From the NCBI GenBank assembly GCA_945952225.1, contig CAMFHP010000071.1:1-41919 (forward strand): a stretch of 41,919 nucleotides of DNA, written 5' to 3'. The notes below the pieces were generated by a model. That model was given only the letters and a program-made list of their open reading frames with translations, was not told the origin of the DNA and ran no database searches. Origin of the DNA: an uncultured Myxococcaceae bacterium. GTDB lineage: Bacteria > Myxococcota_A > Polyangia > Polyangiales > Ga0077539. A program made the translations under genes and the position numbers. Positions 32,139-41,850 of this stretch are shown one piece after another; position 1 is the stretch's first letter, and each line of letters begins with the position of its first letter.

Positions 32139-33725
32139 ATGGCAGAAGCGAAGGCGCAGAACACCTACCGGGTGACCGAACGGCTTGAGTCCGGCGGCAT
32201 GGCCGAGGTGTTCCGCGGAGAATCCACGAGTCTCGCGGGCTTCAAGCGCGCCGTTGCGATCAAGCGCGTGCTCCCGCACCTCGCGTCGAACGAGAAGTTC
32301 ATCCGCATGTTCCTCGACGAGGCGCGGCTCAGCGCGCGCCTCACGCACGCGAACATCGTCCAGGTGTTCGACATCGGGCGCGTCGAGAACACGTACTTCA
32401 TCGTGATGGAGTTCATCGACGGGGTGAACCTCAAGGCGGTGGTGGAGTACGTCCGCGCCCGCAAGCAGCCGTTCCCCGTGCCCCTCGCGTGCCACATCAT
32501 GGTGAAGGTGTGCGAGGGCCTCCAGTACGCCCACGAGGCGACGGACAGCGACAACCACAGCCTCAACATCGTGCACCGTGACATCTCCCCGCCGAACATC
32601 CTGGTGTCGCGGCGCGGCGAGGTGAAGATCGTCGATTTCGGTCTCGCGAAGGCCGCGCACTCCGTCGAGAAGACCGAGCCCGGCGTGGTGAAGGGCAAGT
32701 TCAGCTACCTCGCGCCCGAGACCGCGATGGGCGAAGAGGCCGACCCCCAGGCCGACATCTTCGCCGTGGGCATCATGCTCTGGGAGCTGCTCGCGGGGCG
32801 AAAGCTCTTCCTCGGCGACACCGACTACCAGACCGTGAAGCTCGTGCAGCAGGCGCAGGTGCCGCCGATCCGTTCGGTCGCGCCGCACGTGCCCGACGGG
32901 CTCGATCGCATCCTCCGCAAGGCGCTCGCGAAGTCGAAGTCCGAGCGCTACCGCACCGCGGAGCAGATGAGCGAAGACCTCGCGGAGTTCCTCCTGCTGC
33001 ACCGCCTCAAGGCGACGGCGGCGGACCTCGCGAAGCTCGTGACCGATGTGATGGCCGAGAAGGCCGCGACCGCGCGCTCGACCAGCGCCGGCGCCCGCGA
33101 AGGCAGCGTCATCGAGGGGCTCATTCAAGAAGAGATGCTCCGCTTCACCTCGCTCGGCGACGGCGGAACCTCTCCCGCCAACGCCTCGGCGGTGACGCCC
33201 GCGCAGCCCGAAGACGGCTCGCGCCCCCTCGACGCCAACGAGTTCATGAACCTCACCGACTGGGCGCCGAGCCTCGTGGGTGACACCTTCGATCCCGGCC
33301 TCTCGGGCGCCGCGTCGTGGGATCAGCCCGGCGCGCGCACCTCGTCGATGCCCGGCAGCCTCGCCGACGAACTCGAAGGCGACGTGCTCGACTCCGGGCC
33401 TCCGCCGCGCCTCAACACCCCGCGTCCGTCGCCCGTGTCGCAGCCCGCGTCGGCGATCTCGCAGTCGCCCGCGCCGTTGATCTCGTCGTCGTCGCCGTTG
33501 ATCTCGCAGCCGCCCGTGACCCAGGCGCAGCCGCCCACGTCGGCGAGCATTCCCATTCCGCTCACGGTGCCGAGCAACCACCCGCCGCGTCCCGGCGCGC
33601 TCTCCAGCTCGCCCCTCGTGGGACCGCCCGAGAAGAAGTTCCCCGTCGCCGTCGTGGCCATCGTCGCGGTGGTGGTCGTCGGTCTGCTTGGCGGCCTCTT
33701 CGCCACCGGCATCCTTCACCGCTGA
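32139..33725 (+). CDS. Eukaryote-like serine/threonine protein kinase, membrane-anchored (PknB/Pkn type)
   Basis: 528 aa. Kinase domain ~10-290: Gly loop LESGGMAEVFRG, ATP-anchoring K42 in VAIKRV, helix-C E61, catalytic loop HRDISPPN (D148, N153), DFG at 166-168, then a KGKFSYLAPE segment in place of the usual GTxxYMAPE. All catalytic residues are present. A Pro/Ser/Gln-rich linker (~330-500, with SQSPAPLISSSSPLISQP) leads to a single C-terminal helix (501-525, VAVVAIVAVVVVGLLGGLF) and almost nothing beyond it, so it has no sensor domain outside the membrane. HRDISPxN-type kinases are expanded in myxobacteria. The 3' end overlaps the convergent membrane glycosyltransferase by 10 bp. Confidence 0.92.
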   Translation: MAEAKAQNTYRVTERLESGGMAEVFRGESTSLAGFKRAVAIKRVLPHLASNEKFIRMFLDEARLSARLTHANIVQVFDIGRVENTYFIVMEFIDGVNLKAVVEYVRARKQPFPVPLACHIMVKVCEGLQYAHEATDSDNHSLNIVHRDISPPNILVSRRGEVKIVDFGLAKAAHSVEKTEPGVVKGKFSYLAPETAMGEEADPQADIFAVGIMLWELLAGRKLFLGDTDYQTVKLVQQAQVPPIRSVAPHVPDGLDRILRKALAKSKSERYRTAEQMSEDLAEFLLLHRLKATAADLAKLVTDVMAEKAATARSTSAGAREGSVIEGLIQEEMLRFTSLGDGGTSPANASAVTPAQPEDGSRPLDANEFMNLTDWAPSLVGDTFDPGLSGAASWDQPGARTSSMPGSLADELEGDVLDSGPPPRLNTPRPSPVSQPASAISQSPAPLISSSSPLISQPPVTQAQPPTSASIPIPLTVPSNHPPRPGALSSSPLVGPPEKKFPVAVVAIVAVVVVGLLGGLFATGILHR

Positions 33726-35233
33726 AGCCTCCACAGCTCGCAGAGCGCATCGCCGCGCGCGGTGGTGAACACCCGCACGCGTGAAGCGCCGGGCCACGCG
33801 CGCACCCGCTCGCGTAGCCTCTCCTGCGCCGTTCCCTCGCGCCGCGGACGGTACCGCGCGTCGAGCGCCCCTTCGCTCCACAGCAGCGCATAGGCCGCGC
33901 CCTCGAAGCGCTCGGGCAACGGACCGAGGCGGTGCGTGATGCGCCCCTCCACCGACGCCGCCGCGATCGAGAAGCGCAGCGGGTGAAAGGCGTAGTCCTC
34001 GTAGGCCACCACGGCGGGCGAGCGCGCATCGCGCAGCACCGCATCGCGCACCAGGTCGACGACCGCCCTTCGCTCGCGCGCCACCTGCCATCCCCGATAG
34101 CGCCCGCCCTGCCACGCGGTGAACAGCCCGAGGTCACCGCCCGCACCGCGCAGCAACGACACCCCCGCGAAGGCCGTGAGCCCCGCGAAGAGCAGCACCG
34201 CGCCCCTCGCCACACCACGCCACGCGCGCGACGTCGACGACGCCATCGCACCCACCGCCAGCGCGAGCGGCGCCACGAGCGCGAAGCCGTAGCGGTCCGC
34301 GTCGATGAGCGGCATCGCCCACGCGCGTGCGGGCACGAGCATGAGGGGAACGCCCGCCGTCGCGAGCGCGAGGTAGAGCACCTCCTCCCAACGTCGCTGC
34401 GCGCGCGCATGGAGCATCACCATCACCGCGAGCACCGCACCCGCGAGCGCGCCGAGCGTGAGCGCAGGGGGCGACAGGCCCGCGAAGTGCGCGACGGTGG
34501 AGGTGCCCGCGAGGTCTCCGCCGAGCATCGTCGCGAGCGTGGTGAGCGCCTCCGTGAGGGGCGTGCGGGCGAGGGGAGCGTGCTGGCGTCCGACGTGGAG
34601 CGCGCCGACGACACCCGCCGCCACGGGGACCGCGTGCACGAGCCCCGAGAGCGCCGCGGGAGCGAGCCGCATCGGGAGCCGCGCGCGCCACGCAGACAGC
34701 GCACACGCGACCATGGGAATCACCGCGAGCGGCGTGAGCTGCACCCCGACCCCGAGGAGCTGCGAGGCCGCGACGACGTGCAGACCTTTGCGTGTACGCA
34801 ACGACGCGCGCCACGCGAGCGTGCCCACGAGCGCGCTGCACAGAGCCAGCGCGTAGGGCACAGAGACCGTGCGGCTCCACAGCACGGCCCACGGATGCAG
34901 CGCGAGTACGAGGGCCACGGCCACGCCCTCACGGCGACGGGGCGCGAGCTCGACGCACGCCACGATCGCGAGCAGCACCGCGGCCACGGGCACCGCACGC
35001 GCCGCCGCGAACGACGGACCCACCGCGCGAAACACCCACGACACGACGCGCGCGAAGGCCGTGGTCACGAAGGCCGCGTCGGGCGAGAGCCCCGCGTCGA
35101 CGCCGCGCGCGCGCTGCAACGCGAGCAGCGCCCAGTTGCCCTCGTCACCCGCGGGGTTCGGACACGCGCCGAGCCACGGCACGCGCACGAGCGCGCCGAG
35201 CGCGAGCGGACACAGCCACGCGGGAGCCTTCAC
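33716..35233 (-). CDS. GT-C (GT39/ArnT-like) membrane glycosyltransferase, paralogue A
   Basis: 505 aa with about 10 predicted membrane helices. The first loop contains NPAGDEGNWALLAL; the adjacent Asp-Glu (DE) in a periplasmic loop is the usual catalytic or metal site of GT39/ArnT-like enzymes using polyprenyl-phosphate sugars. SRTVSVPYALAL and RTRKGLHVVAASQLLG are shared with the divergent gene at 35298. The C-terminal soluble part (~400-505) includes YEDYAFHPLRFS and ends VRVFTTARGDALCELWRL, again matching its neighbour. GTG 35233 is preferred; GTG 35251 is possible. Donor and acceptor are unknown. Confidence 0.78.
   Translation of the reverse strand: MKAPAWLCPLALGALVRVPWLGACPNPAGDEGNWALLALQRARGVDAGLSPDAAFVTTAFARVVSWVFRAVGPSFAAARAVPVAAVLLAIVACVELAPRRREGVAVALVLALHPWAVLWSRTVSVPYALALCSALVGTLAWRASLRTRKGLHVVAASQLLGVGVQLTPLAVIPMVACALSAWRARLPMRLAPAALSGLVHAVPVAAGVVGALHVGRQHAPLARTPLTEALTTLATMLGGDLAGTSTVAHFAGLSPPALTLGALAGAVLAVMVMLHARAQRRWEEVLYLALATAGVPLMLVPARAWAMPLIDADRYGFALVAPLALAVGAMASSTSRAWRGVARGAVLLFAGLTAFAGVSLLRGAGGDLGLFTAWQGGRYRGWQVARERRAVVDLVRDAVLRDARSPAVVAYEDYAFHPLRFSIAAASVEGRITHRLGPLPERFEGAAYALLWSEGALDARYRPRREGTAQERLRERVRAWPGASRVRVFTTARGDALCELWRLQR
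34752..34803 (-). repeat. 52-bp inverted repeat shared by the two GT-C paralogues, copy A
   Basis: The reverse complement matches 35758-35809 at 50 of 52 positions and encodes the RTRKGLHVVAASQLLG segment in both proteins. The surrounding nucleotide sequence is much more diverged. Confidence 0.85.
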
Positions 35234-35297
35234 GGCGGCGAGTTCTCGCACAGTCCGTCGCGGGTGTGCGAGAGTCCCGCGCCCTTCGAGACCGACC

Positions 35298-36887
35298 GTG
35301 GCGACCCCGCTGAAGCACCGCGCGACCGTGACCCTGCTGCTCCTCGTGGCGCTGTCGTGGGTGCTGCGCGTGCCCTGGCTCGACAGCGTGCCCAACCCCT
35401 CGGGTGATGAGGGCAACTGGGCGTGGTACGGCCTCGAACTCTTCGAACACCGACCCGCGGAGCTGCACCCCGACGCGCGCTTCGTCTCCATGGCCTTCGC
35501 GCACCTCATCGCGGGCGCGTACGGCCTCTTCGGCCCGTCGTTCGGTGCCGCCCGCATGGTGCTCGTCGCGGGGCTCACCCTGGGCATGGCGCTGGCGTTC
35601 CTGCTCGCGCGACGCCTCGAACTTCCGCGCGCCGCGGTCGCCCTCGCGGCGGTCCTCGTGGTGCACCCGTGGTCGGTGTTCTGGAGCCGCACGGTCACCG
35701 TGCCCTACGCGCTGGCCCTCGCGCTCGGCGTGGCGGGCCCGCTCGCGTGGCTCCTGGCGTTGCGTACGCGCAAAGGTCTCCACGTCGTCGCGGCCTCGCA
35801 GCTCCTCGGCGCGGCGATGCACTTCTCGCCCCTCGCGCTGCTCCCCATGGCCGCGTGCGGGCTCACGGCGCTGCGCGAGCGACTCCCGCGGAGGCACATT
35901 CCGCTGGCGCTCTCGGGCGCGCTCCACGTCGTGCCGATGCTCGTCGCGAGCCGTCGTGTGGTGCAGGGCTACAACGGTCGCCCGAAGCACTACTTCACCG
36001 ACCTCGCGCACCGTCTGGAGGTGTTCGCCCGCACCGTGCTCGGCGGCCTCGACGGCGAAGCCACCCTGCGCCACGCCACGGGCACGCACGCGCCCCTCGC
36101 CATCGAGCTCGTCGTCGCCGCGCTCACGTTGGCCCTGGTGCTGACCGCCGCGTGGCCCTCGCGCGACACCGCCGACCCCGCGCAGCGCCTCGCCCGCTAC
36201 GCGCGTTTGCATCTCGCGGTGGCCGTTCCGGGCCTCGCGCTCATTCTCGCGCCCGCCCGCACGTGGAACCTCCCGGCCATCGACGCCGAGCGCTACGCGT
36301 TTGTGTTCGTGGCCCCCTTCGCGCTGCTCGTGGGCGCCCTCGCGGAACGTCCGGGACGTGTGCGCCACCTCGCAACGGCCGCGGTGCTCTGGCTCGCGTG
36401 CGGGCCTACGGCGCGCCTCGCGTGGCACTTCGCGCGCGGTGGATCACCCGACACGGGCTTCTACACCCTCGCGGGCGGCAGCGCGTACCGCGGGTGGAAG
36501 GTCGACCGCTCGCACCGCGCGCTCCCGTGGATCGTGCGCGACGAGATCGACCGCCTGCGCGCCGACGGACCTGCGCAGCTCGTGATGGCCGACTACGCCT
36601 GGCACCCGATCCACATGGTGCGCGCGATGGATCGCTGGCGCTGGGGCGTGACCGACATCACCAAGTATCCGTTGCCCGTGCGTGTGGGGGTTCCGCACCT
36701 CTTCGTGCTGTGGTCGCCGGGGCTGTTCTCCGACGGATTCGAACCGCGGAGCCTCGTCGACGACAACGACCGGCTGCGCGCGCTGATGAACTCCGGGGCC
36801 TTCACGGGCCAACGCCGCGTGCGCGTGCTCACGCAGCCCGACGGCAGCGCCCTCGCGGAGCTCTGGGCCGCCACGCGCGTGCGCTGA
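35298..36887 (+). CDS. GT-C (GT39/ArnT-like) membrane glycosyltransferase, paralogue B
   Basis: 529 aa, about 10-12 membrane helices, paralogous to the divergent gene at 33716-35233. It shares VPNPSGDEGNWAWYGL (catalytic-type DE), WSRTVTVPYALAL, RTRKGLHVVAASQLLG, the GGSAYRGWKVDRSHRA segment and the end VRVLTQPDGSALAELWA. It probably transfers a sugar from a polyprenyl-phosphate carrier outside the inner membrane. GTG 35298 is chosen because it directly precedes the first helix. The start regions of the two paralogues are only 64 bp apart, so both promoters must overlap there. Confidence 0.78.
   Translation: MATPLKHRATVTLLLLVALSWVLRVPWLDSVPNPSGDEGNWAWYGLELFEHRPAELHPDARFVSMAFAHLIAGAYGLFGPSFGAARMVLVAGLTLGMALAFLLARRLELPRAAVALAAVLVVHPWSVFWSRTVTVPYALALALGVAGPLAWLLALRTRKGLHVVAASQLLGAAMHFSPLALLPMAACGLTALRERLPRRHIPLALSGALHVVPMLVASRRVVQGYNGRPKHYFTDLAHRLEVFARTVLGGLDGEATLRHATGTHAPLAIELVVAALTLALVLTAAWPSRDTADPAQRLARYARLHLAVAVPGLALILAPARTWNLPAIDAERYAFVFVAPFALLVGALAERPGRVRHLATAAVLWLACGPTARLAWHFARGGSPDTGFYTLAGGSAYRGWKVDRSHRALPWIVRDEIDRLRADGPAQLVMADYAWHPIHMVRAMDRWRWGVTDITKYPLPVRVGVPHLFVLWSPGLFSDGFEPRSLVDDNDRLRALMNSGAFTGQRRVRVLTQPDGSALAELWAATRVR
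35758..35809 (+). repeat. 52-bp inverted repeat shared by the two GT-C paralogues, copy B
   Basis: Partner of 34752-34803, with 2 mismatches over 52 bp in inverted orientation about 1 kb apart. Confidence 0.85.
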
Positions 36888-36906
36888 AACCCCAAACCCC
36901 GCGCAA

Positions 36907-36917
36907 GGTGTGATACA
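36907..36917 (+). promoter_or_regulatory. Candidate -10 region of cbs
   Basis: GGTGTGATACA, ending 18 nt before ATG 36936. It has the same 10-mer GGTGTGATAC as before the DHS-like gene (6300-6309). No convincing -35 box. Confidence 0.35.
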
Positions 36918-36935
36918 CGCCCCGGCCCGAGAGCC

Positions 36936-38324
36936 ATGATGCACGGAGCCACGGAGACCATTCTCGACGCGGTGGGGAACACGCCCCTGGTGAAGCTCCA
37001 GCGCGTGGTGCCCGGCGACGTGCGCGCCGAGCTCTATGTGAAGTGCGACTTTCTCAACCCCGCGGGGTCGTCGAAAGATCGCGCGGCCCTCGCGATGATC
37101 CGCGCCGCCGAGGAAGACGGACGGCTCAAGCCCGGCGGCACCGTGGTCGAAGCCACGAGCGGCAACGCGGGCGCGGGCCTCGCGATGGTGGCCGCGGTGA
37201 AGGGCTACCGGAGCGTGTTCGTGCTGCCCGACAAGGTCTCGCACGAGAAGATCGCCGCGCTGCGGGCCTGGGGCGCGCGCGTGGTGGTGTGCCCGTCGGC
37301 GGTCGATCCCCACGACCCGCGCAGCCATCACAGCGTCGCGCGCAAGCTCGCCGACGAGACGCCCCACGCGGTGCTCCTCGACCAGGGGAACAACCCCGCC
37401 AACGCCGACGCGCACCTCCACACCACGGGCCCCGAGATCTGGCGGCAGACCGCGGGCGAGATCGACGCCTTCGTCGCAGGCATCGGCACCGGCGGCACGC
37501 TCTCGGGCGTCGGGCGCTACCTCAAATCGCAGAAGCCCGGCGTGCAGGTGGTGGGCGTCGATCCCGTGGGGTCGATCCACTACGACCGCGTGAAGCACGG
37601 GCTCGTGAGCCGCGCGTTCTCGTACAAGGTCGAGGGGCTCGGCAACGACACGGTCACCGCCGCGCTCGACCTCGCCGCCATCGACGACTGCGTGCGCGTC
37701 GACGACCGCGAGTGCTTCATGATGGCCCGCGACCTCGTGCGCCTCGAAGGCCTCTTCGTCGGCGGCGCAGGCGGCGCGGCCGTGGCCGGCGCGATCAAGT
37801 GGGCCCGCACGCGCGACCGTGCGGAGCGCATCGTGGTGCTGCTCCCCGACAGCGCGAGCCGCAGCCTCTCGACGGTCTTCAACGACGACTGGATGCGCGA
37901 GAACGGCTTCGCCGACGAGCCCACGCCGGGCACGGTGCGCGAACTCCTGGCGCTCAAGGCCCAGACGCTCGTGACCGCGCGCAGCGACGACACGCTCCGC
38001 AACGTCGTGGGCAAGATGAAGCAGCACGGCGTGTCGCAGCTCCCCGTGGTCGACGGCGCGCAGATTCGCGGGCTCGTGAGCGAGGTCGAGGTGCTGCGAA
38101 ACCTCGTGTCGGGCGAGGCCCACCTCGACTCGACCATCGAGCGCATTCTCGACAGCGACTACGCGGGCGTGACCCCCGACACGCGCATCGACCTGCTCAA
38201 GAACGTGCTCGCCACCACGAAGGTCGCGCTGGTGACCGACGGCACGAAGCTCCTCGGCATCGTGTCGAAGATCGACGTCATCGACTACCTCACGCACCGC
38301 ATGAACGAGCAGCAGTCGCCCTGA
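36936..38324 (+). CDS. cbs: Cystathionine beta-synthase with C-terminal CBS-domain pair
   Basis: 462-aa PLP enzyme condensing serine and homocysteine to cystathionine (reverse transsulfuration). Catalytic domain ~1-320: PLP lysine K47 in NPAGSSKDR, substrate loop TSGNAGAGLAM, phosphate-binding GIGTGGTLSGVG, and PDSASRSLSTVFNDDWM near its end. Two CBS domains (~335-460), with VSQLPVVDGAQIRGLVSEVE and KLLGIVSKIDVIDYL, form a Bateman module that may bind S-adenosylmethionine or another adenosyl ligand. There is no N-terminal haem domain, unlike the mammalian enzyme. It is the first gene of a probable operon; the response regulator follows after 47 bp. A cysteine-synthase activity cannot be excluded. 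Confidence 0.9.
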   Translation: MMHGATETILDAVGNTPLVKLQRVVPGDVRAELYVKCDFLNPAGSSKDRAALAMIRAAEEDGRLKPGGTVVEATSGNAGAGLAMVAAVKGYRSVFVLPDKVSHEKIAALRAWGARVVVCPSAVDPHDPRSHHSVARKLADETPHAVLLDQGNNPANADAHLHTTGPEIWRQTAGEIDAFVAGIGTGGTLSGVGRYLKSQKPGVQVVGVDPVGSIHYDRVKHGLVSRAFSYKVEGLGNDTVTAALDLAAIDDCVRVDDRECFMMARDLVRLEGLFVGGAGGAAVAGAIKWARTRDRAERIVVLLPDSASRSLSTVFNDDWMRENGFADEPTPGTVRELLALKAQTLVTARSDDTLRNVVGKMKQHGVSQLPVVDGAQIRGLVSEVEVLRNLVSGEAHLDSTIERILDSDYAGVTPDTRIDLLKNVLATTKVALVTDGTKLLGIVSKIDVIDYLTHRMNEQQSP

Positions 38325-38371
38325 ACGACGCGACGCGCGCTCCGTCCCCTCCACCGCAGGAAACTCCCGCC

Positions 38372-39786
<1,415 letters not shown>

Positions 39787-39790
<4 letters not shown>

Positions 39791-40512
39791 CTCCCTCGGT
39801 GATGCACCTCTCGCGCGTGGCGCTCTGCGCTGCGGCGCTCGCTTCGGCCACCGCGTGCAAGCGCACGCAGCCCGAGACGCAGCCCGCGCAGCCCGCGGCG
39901 CAGCCCGCACAGCCCACGCAGCCCGCACCGCCCGCGCAGCCCGCGCAGGCGACGGCGGATGTGCCCGCGGCGCGCGACGCGGCGGCGGCCCCCACGGTGG
40001 CGACGCTGCGGCTCGTGAACGCTTCGAACGTGCCGCTCACGTTCACGACGAACCCCGACCTCAACGAGATGGTGCACGCGTGGCGGGTCAACGTCGCCGA
40101 CGACCGCTCGGACCGCGCGGCGATGTACGTGAACGACCCCGCGCTGCTCACGCGCGTGAAGCTCTTTCCCGTGGACCTTCCGCGGTGTGAAGGGCCGCTC
40201 GGCGCGGGCTTCGGCGGCCTCGGCACGACGGGGCAGTTCACGCTCGCGCCCGGCGAGACCCGCGAGCTCGGCGCGTGGGACGGGCTCCAGCGCGAGGAGA
40301 CCGTCGACCCGCAGCGCGGCGCGTGCCTGCGCGAGATGCCCGCCCCCGCGGGACGCTACCGACTGGTCTTCGATCAGCCCAAGCAGACGCGGCACAACTG
40401 CGAGCGCGTGCTCCTGCGCCATCCGCCCGACGCCGACGCCGGGGCGGGACCGCGGGTGCTGGAGTTCCGCTGCGTGCCGCGACCCGACGGCAGCGTCGAC
40501 GACGAAGAGTGA
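39787..40512 (+). CDS. Predicted lipoprotein with Pro/Gln-rich linker
   Basis: 241 aa. The signal peptide ends at C24 (ALASATAC; Ala at -3 is a weak lipobox). It is followed by a QPAQPAAQPAQPTQPAPPAQ-type spacer to about residue 58 that probably holds the domain away from the membrane. The folded part (~70-235) opens with TLRLVNASNVPLTFTTN, the look of a small beta-sandwich binding or interaction domain, and contains four cysteines (RCEGP, GACLRE, HNCERV, FRCVP) that may pair. Function unknown. It is translationally coupled to the response regulator upstream (ATGA) and the NAGS-like gene downstream (GTGA). ATG 39802 is an alternative start. Confidence 0.75.
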
Positions 40513-41699
40513 GCACCCACGACGGCATGCCGACGAACGCGTCGGCCGACGTGGTGCTGCGGTTTCTCGAAAGCGTCGGACGGCGCGCCGAGGCCGAGTT
40601 CTACGTCCAGCTCTTTCGCGCGGAGCCCCGCGAGCAGTTCGGCGCCATCGCCGTCGACGCCAACGTCGCGCGCTATGCCTTCGAAGCGGTGGTGCTCCAT
40701 CTGCGATTTCTCGCGGGCCTGGGGCTCACGCCCGTGGTGGCCTTCGGGGCCTTCGCGCCCGTCGATGCCTTCGAACACGCCGCGCGGCTCGTGCGACGGC
40801 TCGGACGCGAGGGCGTGGCGGCGCAGATCCTTCCCGTGGGCGACGTTGAGGGGATCATCGCGGCGTGTCGTGCGGGCAAGCTTCCGGTGCTCGCGCTCAC
40901 GGCCGACGAGGGCGCGTCTCCCGATGAGCGCGTCGATCGTCTGGGTGCGCTGCTCGGACGGCTCCAGTCGCGCAAGCTGATCTTTCTGCACCGACCGGGT
41001 GGGCTTCGCGCGAACGGCGCGCTGCTGCCGCAGGTGACGGTGCCGGGCGATGTTCCGTCGCTGCTCGCGGCGCGCGATCTCACGCGCAAGGAGCGGGCGA
41101 TGGTGCAGCAGTCGTCGCGTCTCGTGCTGGCCGCGACGCATCGGCTCGCGGTGACCATCACGTCGCCGTTCAACCTCCTGCGCGAGCTGTTCACGGTGAA
41201 GGGCGCGGGCACGCTGCTGCGCCGCGGGGCCGTGACGGCGCGCCACGAGGGGTGGGACGGCGTCGACCGCGCGCGGCTCCGCGCGCTCATCGCGAGCTCC
41301 TTCGGGCGCGAGCCGGTGGATGCGTTCTTCGAACGCCCCGTGCTGCGGGTCTACGTCGAGGAGCACTACCGGGGATGTGCGGTGCTCGGTGACAGCCCCT
41401 TCGGTCCGTACCTCACGAAGTTCGCGACGGACCGCGAGGCGCGCGGCGAGGGCATCGCGCGCGACCTCTGGGACGCGATGATGGCCGACAGCACCACGGT
41501 GTTCTGGCGCGCGCGCAGTTCGAACCCGATCAACGAGTGGTACACGAAGCTCGCCGACGGCCTGCTCAAGACGCCCGAGTGGTGGGTGTTCTGGAAGGGG
41601 ATCTCCCTGGCGCGCGTGCCCGACGCCGTCGCGTGGGCGCTCGCGCAGCCGGTGGATCTTCCGCCGCCCGCGCAGGGCGTCGCGGCCACCGTGCCCTGA
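40509..41699 (+). CDS. N-acetylglutamate synthase-like protein: degenerate amino-acid-kinase domain plus DUF619 GNAT domain
   Basis: 396 aa. The C-terminal half (~255-375) matches the vertebrate/Xanthomonas-type NAGS acetyltransferase domain: DSPFGPYLTKFATDREARGEG (read as GPYLTKFATDREARGEG), then FWRARSSNPINEWYTKLADG and WWVFWKGI. The N-terminal half aligns with the amino-acid-kinase fold (FYVQLFRAEP, LAGLGLTPVVAFGAFAP). However, the KxGG ATP-binding motif is replaced by VDANVAR and the HGxGP motif by FGAFAP, so kinase activity is unlikely. It would acetylate glutamate with acetyl-CoA as the first step of arginine synthesis. GTG 40509 overlaps the upstream stop; ATG 40527 is an alternative. 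Confidence 0.85.
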   Translation: MSTHDGMPTNASADVVLRFLESVGRRAEAEFYVQLFRAEPREQFGAIAVDANVARYAFEAVVLHLRFLAGLGLTPVVAFGAFAPVDAFEHAARLVRRLGREGVAAQILPVGDVEGIIAACRAGKLPVLALTADEGASPDERVDRLGALLGRLQSRKLIFLHRPGGLRANGALLPQVTVPGDVPSLLAARDLTRKERAMVQQSSRLVLAATHRLAVTITSPFNLLRELFTVKGAGTLLRRGAVTARHEGWDGVDRARLRALIASSFGREPVDAFFERPVLRVYVEEHYRGCAVLGDSPFGPYLTKFATDREARGEGIARDLWDAMMADSTTVFWRARSSNPINEWYTKLADGLLKTPEWWVFWKGISLARVPDAVAWALAQPVDLPPPAQGVAATVP

Positions 41700-41741
41700 C
41701 GCGGGGGAGGGGGGCCGCGGGGGGAGGGCGAGCCGGGGTGA

Positions 41742-41758
41742 CCCGCGGGAACCGCGGG
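41742..41758 (+). terminator. Hairpin after the cbs operon
   Basis: Perfect 7-bp stem CCCGCGG/CCGCGGG around GAA, 43 nt after the NAGS-like stop. There is no U-tract, so it may be factor-dependent or simply a GC-rich palindrome. Confidence 0.35.
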
Positions 41759-41784
41759 CGCCACGCGGGCGCATCGGGCGCCAC

Positions 41785-41834
41785 GCGTGGAGCGGGCGCT
41801 GCGCGTGGAGCGGGCGCTGCGCGTGGAGCGGGCG
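41785..41834 (+). repeat. Intergenic 18-bp tandem repeat (~2.8 copies)
   Basis: Unit GCGTGGAGCGGGCGCTGC: two full perfect copies and a 14-bp partial third, immediately before a putative ribosome-binding site and start codon. Confidence 0.8.
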
Positions 41835-41850
41835 GAACGGACGGAGGTTC

